Program-made: the position numbers and the translations under genes
NCBI GenBank assembly: GCA_029204225.1
Contig: CM055107.1
Location: forward strand, 26,878,572-26,942,571
Direction of reading: 5' to 3'
DNA: 64,000 nucleotides
Source: Diphasiastrum complanatum
Taxonomy: Eukaryota; Streptophyta; Lycopodiopsida; Lycopodiales; Lycopodiaceae
The notes under the pieces: generated by a model
The model's input: the letters and a program-made list of their open reading frames with translations, nothing else
Told to the model about the DNA's origin: nothing
The model's database searches: none
In this document: one piece after another, positions 56,217-64,000 of the stretch
How positions within the stretch are numbered: the first letter of the stretch is position 1
How the letters are laid out: the number at the start of each line of letters is the position of its first letter

Positions 56217-56460
56217 AGCACACACACACAACACACATAACACACACACACAAGACACACACCAATTCGACCAAATTTGGCCAAGTTGACCAAATTCAAC
56301 CAAGTTCGACCAATTTGGCCAAATTCAACCAAATTCGACCAAGTCGACCATTTCGGCCAAATTCAACCAATTTGACCAATTTGGCCAAATCGACTTGGCC
56401 AAATTTGAAAAAATCAACCAAAGTCGACCAAGTTGATCAATTTGACCAAATTTTTCAAGG
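56217..56460. repeat. (CA)n followed by a CCAAATTCGA minisatellite
   Basis: Short CA units (56217-56258) give way to about 200 bp of 10-12-bp units of the type GACCAAATT(C/G), with no insertions of other DNA. Confidence 0.85.
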
Positions 56461-57740
56461 GTCAAAAAATCTCGTTTTGACAAGTATGACATTGGATCGG
56501 ATTTTTACCATTAACTCGAATTTTTGGAACAACTCAAATTTTTTCAAACACTCAAAAATTTTACAAAAAGACTCGAATTTTTGGAAGACTCAAATTTTTG
56601 GAACGACTCTATTTTTTATGAAAAGACTCGAATTTTTGAGCAACCCGAATTTTCTAAACGACTCAAAATTTTCCAATGACTTGAATTTTTTCAATGACTC
56701 GAATTCTTTGAACGACTCAAATTTTTGGAAAGAATCAAAATTTTCAATGGCTCAAATTTTTCAAATGATTCAAATTTTTGGAACGACTCGATTTTTTTCC
56801 AAAGAATCGATGTTTTTCAATGGATCAATTTTTTTTCAAAATATCAAATTTTTTCAATGACTCAAATTTTTACCAATGACTCGAATTTTTCTTCAGACTC
56901 AAATTTTTGGAATAACTCGATTTTTTATAAAAAGACTCGGATTTTTGAATAACTCAAATTTTCTGAATGACTCAAAATTTTCCAATGACTCGAATTGTTG
57001 AATGACTCGAATTCTTCGAACGACTTGAAATTTTTGAAAGACTAGAATTTTTTCAAAAACCAATTCTACCAAAAAGACTCGAATTTTTGAACGACTCGAT
57101 TTTTTGAGACTCGAATTTTTGGAACAACTCGATGTTTTATAGAAAGACTCGAATTTCTGAATGACTAAAATTTTCTGGACGACTCGAATTTTTTCAATGA
57201 CTCGAATTCTTCGAATGAACTTTTTGGAAAGACTCGAATTGTTTGAACGACTCAAATTTTTTTAAATGACTCGAATTTTTTCAATGGATTGAATCTTTCC
57301 AAAATATTGAATTTTTCAAATGACTCGAATTTTTCCAATGACTCGAACTTTTTTTAAGACTCGATTCTTTCCGTAGTATCGAATTTTTTTTTGGACTCGA
57401 AATTTTTGAATGTCTCCAAATTTTTGGAAGATTCGAATTTTTTCAATGACTCTATTTTTTCTTTCAAATGATCGAATTTTTTCAAAGACTTGAATTTTTT
57501 CAAAGACTTGAATTTTTTCGAAGGATCGAACTGTCAACTCGAATTTTTTCGAAGGATCGAAGGACTGTTTGTACTGTCAAGTCAAAATTTTCAAAAGACT
57601 CGATTTTTTTGAACACTCAACTTTTTTCGAAGACTCGGTTTTTTTTTTCCAAAGACTCGAATTTTTTCGAAGACTAGAATTTTTTCGAAAACTAGAATTT
57701 TTTCGAAGATTCAAATTTTTTCAAATTTTTCCAAAGACCC
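56461..57740. repeat. degenerate 19-22-bp array of GACTCGAATTTTT units
   Basis: About 1.28 kb in which GACTCGAATTTTT or a near variant recurs every 19-22 bp (some 55-60 units), separated by short spacers such as GGAAC or TTCAAT. Long open frames on both strands are a by-product of the repeat. Confidence 0.92.
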
Positions 57741-58604
<864 letters not shown>

Positions 58605-59340
58605 TTAGGAAGGTGTACTTTTCTCTTGATTGAGGCGAGGTGTTAACTTTTCCACATAAATGTGGAAAGACCTATATGTTGCAGGGAGGGAACATGCGGT
58701 GACATCCGGAATAGGGTACAACCATATGGTTCGGGACTTTAGATGGATTATTCTGACATCCATCCGTCTGGAGAGCTCCTTGTTGGCTTGATTCTGCTTC
58801 TGACCGTTGAACTGCTGAATCTTGTTGTCGATGAGCTTGTTGTTCATTATCTTGTCCTTTTGATAAGCATGGATTCTTGATTGGACACCTGGTACTTGGA
58901 TGATCTCCAAAGCAAAAGGTACATTCGTCTTTCCAAGAAACTTAAAAGAGCGAGCATAAGCTTGCTGACAGCTTGAAGTGCAAGCTTCTTGGTCTTCCGC
59001 TGCACTTGATCTGCTTGACCTTGCTACACTTTGTTGCCTTGCATGGGGTTCCATTCTTGTTGGATCATCACTCGTTATTGACCTTTGTTCCTATGATTCC
59101 CCATCTGGATAGGAAAAATCCTTCTTCCCAAGTGAGATTTCCATCAAGGTAGCATCCTTACAAAGTTGTGCAAGCGACGCATAGGATGCTAACTCTTCCA
59201 TACCAGATCTGATCCTTTTGGGCAGTCCGGCATAGTATTTTGCCATGATGATCTGTTGGGGAATCGGGGGATCACAATCCTTCACTAGATGATAGATCCG
59301 ATAGGTGTAGTCTTAGATTGTTTCAGCAGGGAACTTTTTT
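58605..59340 (-). pseudogene. possible retroelement gag remnant
   Basis: Minus-strand frames 59285-59091 and 59054-58605 lie in register of each other across a stop. The first has IIMAKYYAGLPKRIRSGMEE then ASLAQLCKDATLMEISLGKK, similar in pattern to a retrotransposon-gag domain (Y..GLP..IR..M......L....K.A..ME). The second is a Gln/Ser-rich tail. Low certainty. Confidence 0.4.
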
Positions 59341-59969
59341 AATTTCGATAATCCTACAAGGGCGGTCTCCATAGTTCAGCACTAGAATGTCGCAAAGTAG
59401 TTGGTTGGTGAATTGCTTCAAGGTTTGCTCAATGACTCTAGTGTTCCAACTTTTTTTTTTTTTTTTTTGTAGGAGATGCAGAAGAGGAAAAAGAGAAGAG
59501 AATCGGTAAACGATGGATCAGTATGGATGAGAATAGAGACAGAAATGGATTTATCTAGCAAAGATGGAGATAGAAGATGAAATAGAGATGGGGCAAAAGA
59601 ATGATGGATGGATAATGGTTGATGTGGAGGGAACTGATCGGCTTGATCTGAGGTTCATTCACTTGATTCAGTCTAGGGATGTTGGATCTTGATGGATAAT
59701 GTGACTGCAACGTGGATTTGACAAGATCTAATCAGTTTCAGTTGGCTAATAGTGTGATTTTAGCCCTTCTTCTCGGTTTTTTGTGATTTTTTTTTTTTTT
59801 GAAATTTCTTCAGATCTGAGTGAATCAAACCTTCAACCTTCCTATAGTAGCCATATCTGGACCATTTCTAGACAATGTGAGTTCTGCAAGTGTTCTTGAT
59901 GGACAGATTTGTCAGGATCTGGAAAAACCTCAGTTTTTTGGCACTTTTTGGCACTTTTTCTTAAATATT
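59341..59969. other. spacer with poly(T) tract
   Basis: A 20-bp T run lies at 59452-59471. No other feature recognised; it may be the leader of the gag remnant on the minus strand. Confidence 0.4.
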
Positions 59970-60850
59970 TGAAAATATAACCATTGAATCTTTACAAAAC
60001 TATTACAGTAGACAGATCTAGGTTAGATCTATCTATAAAACTCTTTGCAAAGGTTAATTCCCAGCAGGTCTTAAAAAATCATGGAAAAAGTGCATTTTTT
60101 TTGGGGTTTTATGCAAAATGTTTAGATTTTCTGGGAAAAAACCCTTGCAGACTGGATTGCACTTGTATCTGAGTCAAATTCACCTTCTCACAAAGCTGCG
60201 AGAGTTACTTCCCAAGGAAACTCAAAAAATCTTGAGTAAAGTGCATTTTTTTGTGGTTTTTTTGCAAAATTTTAAGATTTTCTAGGAACAAACCCTTTCA
60301 GATTTGTATGAATTTGTATCTAAGTTAGATTCACCTGCTCACAAAACTTCAAGAGTTACTTCCCAAGGAAACTAAAAAAATCTTGAAAAAAGTTCATTTT
60401 TTGGGGTTTTTTTGAAAAATTTGAAGATTGTCTGGGAACAAACCCTTGCAGTCTGGTATGCACTTGTATCTCAGTTAGATTCAGCTGCTAACCAAGCTGT
60501 GAGATCTACTTCCCAAGAAAACTCAAAAAATATTGAAAAAAGTGCATTTTTGGAGGGTTGTTTGGCAAAATTTTAAGATTTTCTGGGAACAAACCCTCAC
60601 AGACTGGTATGCACCTGTATCTAAGTCAGATTAACCTGGTCACAAAGTTGCGAGAGTTACTTCCCAAGGAAACTCAAGAAATCTTAAAAAAAGTGCATTT
60701 TTTGGGGTTTTTTTGGGCCAAATTTAGAGATTTTCTGGGATCTAATCTTCGCAGGTTGGTATGTGCTTGTATCTGAGTCAGATCCACCTGCTTACCAAGC
60801 TGCGAGAGTTACTTCCCAAGGAAACTGAAAAATTTGTTGTCTGAGAAGGT
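59970..60850. repeat. tandem array of about 151-bp units
   Basis: The marker TTCCCA(A/G) recurs at 60057, 60209, 60360, 60510, 60661 and 60813, spacing 150-152 bp. Each unit also holds AGTGCATTTTTT, TTTTCTGGGA and ACTTGTATCTGAGT-type blocks. Six units are clear and degenerate copies extend to about 61090. Function unknown. Confidence 0.93.
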
Positions 60851-61090
60851 TCTAGGCCACTTTTTGCTCTTGGGAATCTTCACGGGGGCACTTTTTTTGG
60901 GATCTAACTCTCGCAGACTCTGTGTCCTTGTCTAATTGAGATGGAACTATAGAGAACTCTGCGAAGGTTAGTTTTGAGTTTTGGATTTTTTTTTTGATTT
61001 TTCCAAGAGATTTTTGAATTTTTATGGGTTTTTCTCTGTTTTTTCAAAATCTATTGGGAAGTAACCTTCACAGGCTTCTATGCAGGTCTG

Positions 61091-61813
61091 GGACAGTAGG
61101 ATGCCAGTGTCCTCGCACTTATTACCCTACTTACAATGTACTATGACGGGGCCCATTAGGTAAGGCTTGACCAGCAGTATTTTAAGTGGTGGGACCCACT
61201 TGTTTATTAATGTGCAGGAAATACCCACAACACCCACAGTGCTTCAAGGAATAAATAAGAGAGTGAAGAATAACGCATCACCACAGATATTTCAAAATTT
61301 ATTTTGAAAGCTTAATGTTGCTAGCAGATCAATAACCCTTTTTAAAACAAAATAGACTATGTGGTAAACACTTAAGCTCAGTTTTTGAATAAGTGGCTGG
61401 AATGTTTTAAGTTCAGTCAGCTCCTCCTTGAACACAAATTAAAACTAGCCACAGTGGATGTGCATAATTATTTTCAATTTCAAAAGCGATGCACATTCTA
61501 ATTACTTCAAAGTTATTCTACCATCTTTACTATTTGTTTTACTTGGTCTCAAAGCCATAGTTGGCTTGTGATTATCAACACCATAGAAGGCTACAGCCCT
61601 CGCTGGGTCGGGGGTAGAAATAAAACAGACCAATGCATTAGTTGTAAGGAAATTCTAGGCAATATTGAGAAGCATCGTGTGTCATAAGATTAGAACACAA
61701 AATCATCCTAGCTGATGAGTTAGAGTTCTGAAGCAATTTTCAAGTCCGTTTTGGGACAATATAGGGGTACTATCAATGACTAACAACAATGTATATCTAC
61801 CCTAATTTGATTG
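61091..61813. other. spacer, nothing recognised
   Basis: No coding motif. GTGGTGGGACCCAC forms a small palindrome near 61181. Confidence 0.4.
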
Positions 61814-62975
61814 TCACGAAGGCTTATTAAAACCAAAAGTGCCAATAGACGAAAAAAGAAGGCACAAACACAGAAAAAAATTCTGTGGGTAGCCAACAAA
61901 TCTGCGTAGAGGCTCCATCTCTCTAGACAAGGACTTGACCCTATCCCTCAGCATGTGTGTGCGGACAAACTCTGAACTAGGGACTCTCCAGCTAGGGCTG
62001 ACAGACTGTGCAAGGTAGAAGGCCCTTCTGAAGAGCTCAAAGTCGGTGATGGCAAATGGAAGGTTCAGCTCATAAATCAGACTGGCCACGGCCTGTGTGG
62101 CCTCTCTGTCCATGTGCGGCTGATGCGTGCCACGAATGCTCTGCTACCTAAGAACTCTCCCAGCTGGGCGACGAGTAGCAGACCTCCAGCACGGTGCACG
62201 AACCGTGACGGGAATGGATGATGATGCGACAGACTGGGCACTAGTGGATGCATCGACTATAGACGTGGCATGGGGAGAGTGGGATGCACTAGCAGGGATG
62301 GGTGTAGCAGCATAATGGGGTGCATTGGTGGAGGGGCGACATCTGGCATGTGATACGAAAACTACTGGCTAGGGAGGTCATTCGGATGGGAAGGGAGGGA
62401 GGAAGAGATCTCTCAACATCCTCGAAGGCCTCGTCACCAGCATCCTGGGCCTTCTTGGGTGGCGGAGAGTCCATGAGAAAGTCATAAATTAGGGGAGTGC
62501 GAGCAATATTAGGTGGTGGTGGAACCACAATGGCAACTGGCAGACACGATGGGACGGGATCCACCGGAATGGGCACAGATGGGGGTGCATGTGGCGGAAC
62601 TGTCTGAGGGGGAAGAGGGGCAAAGGGACTGGACGAGGATGCACTCCCTCTCCTCGTGCGTGGCAGCCAAGCAGACAACAACTCGGGGTCAACCACATAA
62701 GGAGCGGTGCAAAACCAGAGAACACCCTCCAAAATGGTGTTCTCCCCCGCCACAAGACATGGCCCGTAGGTTTCCAGAAGTCATTGCCTGACGGAGACAG
62801 ACATGTTGCCACAGGGGGCAACATTCAGTGTGCCACCATTTTTGGCGCGTGCGCCAAGCAGGTGGCCTTTAAGGCGAGTGAGGGTGGCAACGAACTCGAC
62901 CAGGCAATATCGACAACGCACGATCTTTGCACCGGACTTCTTGGACTTGTTGGGAACCCGCCTGATAATGTCCAC
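61814..62975 (-). pseudogene. BED zinc finger / hAT-like transposase remnant
   Basis: At 62975-62781 the minus strand encodes a BED-type finger, VRCRYCLVEFVATLTRLKGH with a downstream Cys. A Pro/Ser-rich linker (62753-62289) follows. Then 62113-61814 encodes HMDREATQAVASLIYELNLP, FAITDFELFRRAFYLAQSVS and PSWRVPSSEFVRTHMLRDRV, matching the DUF659-type start of plant hAT-like transposases (FIY...LPF.......F......P.Y..PS...LR..LL). At least one stop lies near 62150 and the catalytic DDE and dimerisation parts are missing. GC content is clearly higher than around it. A domesticated host gene is possible but unlikely given the stop. Confidence 0.65.
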
Positions 62976-63011
62976 CTCATCCCACAGATCGACAAGGTTG
63001 GAATGAACTAG

Positions 63012-63559
63012 TTTTGTAGAAGGAATTGGGAAAAAAAGGTAGAGATGATCGTGAGTGCGATAGGAGATGGAAGGCTGGAAAATCTATATCAATGGCTGAA
63101 ATAGCAGTAGCAGGGGCAAAGGCGATTTGTGCAATGTGAAGACAATGTGATGGCGAGGAGGGCGCGGACAGTAGGGAGGGCATGGACAATAGGAAGAGGG
63201 TGCGAATAGCAACACGATGGGTAGGGAGAGAGATGAAGCGAGGGGGGGGGGGAGAAATTAGGGCAATATATATATATAAATATATATATAGCATTTTGTT
63301 TCGCATTGGTCTGAATTATGCATTGAGTCATTAAACGATTACTCAATTTGCTAATAATTACATGACATAAACTGAAAAGATGGGAGCAATACACAACATT
63401 GTACAAAGCTATGCCATGAGAAAAGAGAATGAGAGATCAGATGATAATTTCAAACCGAGAGCTACATCTATTTGCACCTATACTCCTTCCATTACATCAC
63501 CCTCAACTTCATCAAGCTTATCCAATGAATCATTGATGGAATAGATCACGAAACTTCAT
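63012..63559. other. spacer with poly(G) and TA repeats
   Basis: A run of 11 G lies at 63241-63251 and a TATA-rich tract at 63267-63289. No gene recognised. Confidence 0.6.
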
Positions 63560-63966
63560 GAGCAGTAGTTGGAGCAGTTCACAGTCCAGTTTAACCAAAA
63601 ATTGAAGGCTATTTAGAATATTGAAACACCATAATCAGAGTCGTATCAACAATAGTATCCTCAACAAGACAATGTTTGGTGTCTCCTATTTACCCACAAC
63701 CAAACTTCAAACGAGTGTCCGGTATTGAAGTAGAATCTGAAATTGACGCACATATATTGTCGCCTGTGCAATGAGTGATCACATGACATTACTTCCTACC
63801 CATACAATCCAAGGATCATACAACAGAAGAGAGCTCAGTTTCAGACCTCTTATGCTTACCATCAAGGAGCAACTAATGCAACACCGAAACTTGGACCATC
63901 CCCTCAACAACAGAGAATGGCACTACCAACACCACCATAGCCAAATAATCCTCAAGAAACTTAGGT
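63560..63966 (+). pseudogene. possible Ty3-like gag zinc-knuckle remnant
   Basis: In the plus strand, with stops, the text QDNVWCLLFTHNQTSNECPV is followed by YCRLCNE, a stop and SHDITSYPYNPR. Two Cys-rich fingers ahead of a Gln/Pro-rich tail recall the Gag linker of some plant Ty3 elements. Runs towards the right edge of the window. Confidence 0.35.
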
Positions 63967-64000
63967 GAATCTCACGGCGGCAGAAACTAAAACATTTTTT

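Noticed and set aside
62513-63011. Plus-strand frames over the hAT-like region
   Set aside because: Antisense of the BED finger and Pro-rich linker; high GC makes all frames open.

Overview
The window is nuclear DNA of a land plant. The evidence is a DUF868 gene (a plant-specific family), a plant-type Nudix hydrolase gene split by GT-AG introns, and a dense bed of Ty1/copia retroelements whose primer sites match plant initiator tRNA-Met. The species cannot be read from the sequence. A Penelope-like retroelement with an N-terminal GIY-YIG nuclease would fit a non-flowering lineage better than an angiosperm, but that is inference. I see no CRISPR, rRNA, operon or other prokaryotic feature.

Only two host genes are convincing. 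(1) A Nudix hydrolase gene on the minus strand has its first exon at 6029-6108 and further exons at 5095-5386, 4164-4229 and 424-561, then runs off the left edge. Its introns hold a LINE reverse-transcriptase scrap, a long (CT)n tract, a Ty3-type LTR fragment and a truncated antisense copia element. (2) A single-exon DUF868 gene lies at 49989-50894 on the minus strand.

The rest is mobile DNA in several layers. Copia remnants: A (2206-3665, +), B (9069-11821, -), C (11822-17393, +, both LTRs present), F (18680-19443, -), G (20103-24698, -), H (24699-29147, -), D (two pieces, 29240-32901 - and 36816-39474 +), K (32902-34344, -), I (34826-36745, +), J (41832-44779, +) and L (52729-53780, -). A CACTA transposase scrap lies at 34345-34690, a decayed Penelope-like element at 45300-48480 (-), a short tRNA-derived SINE at 49391-49475, Ty3-type pieces near 1.7, 55 and possibly 59 and 63.8 kb, and a BED/hAT-like transposase remnant at 61814-62975 (-). 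Long simple and satellite-like arrays fill 56.2-58.5 kb and 60-61 kb.

The main discoveries are these. The Penelope-like element has the permuted order GIY-YIG then RT, with a visible YIDD catalytic box. Element D has its two LTRs in opposite orientation, yet they are flanked by the same 5-bp target-site duplication and its coding halves complement each other, so about 7.6 kb has been inverted. A short palindrome-rich repeat sits at both inversion breakpoints and at one further retroelement break. Element C has a nearly intact gag-protease-integrase frame, but about 1 kb of unrelated, partly open sequence stands where its reverse transcriptase should be.
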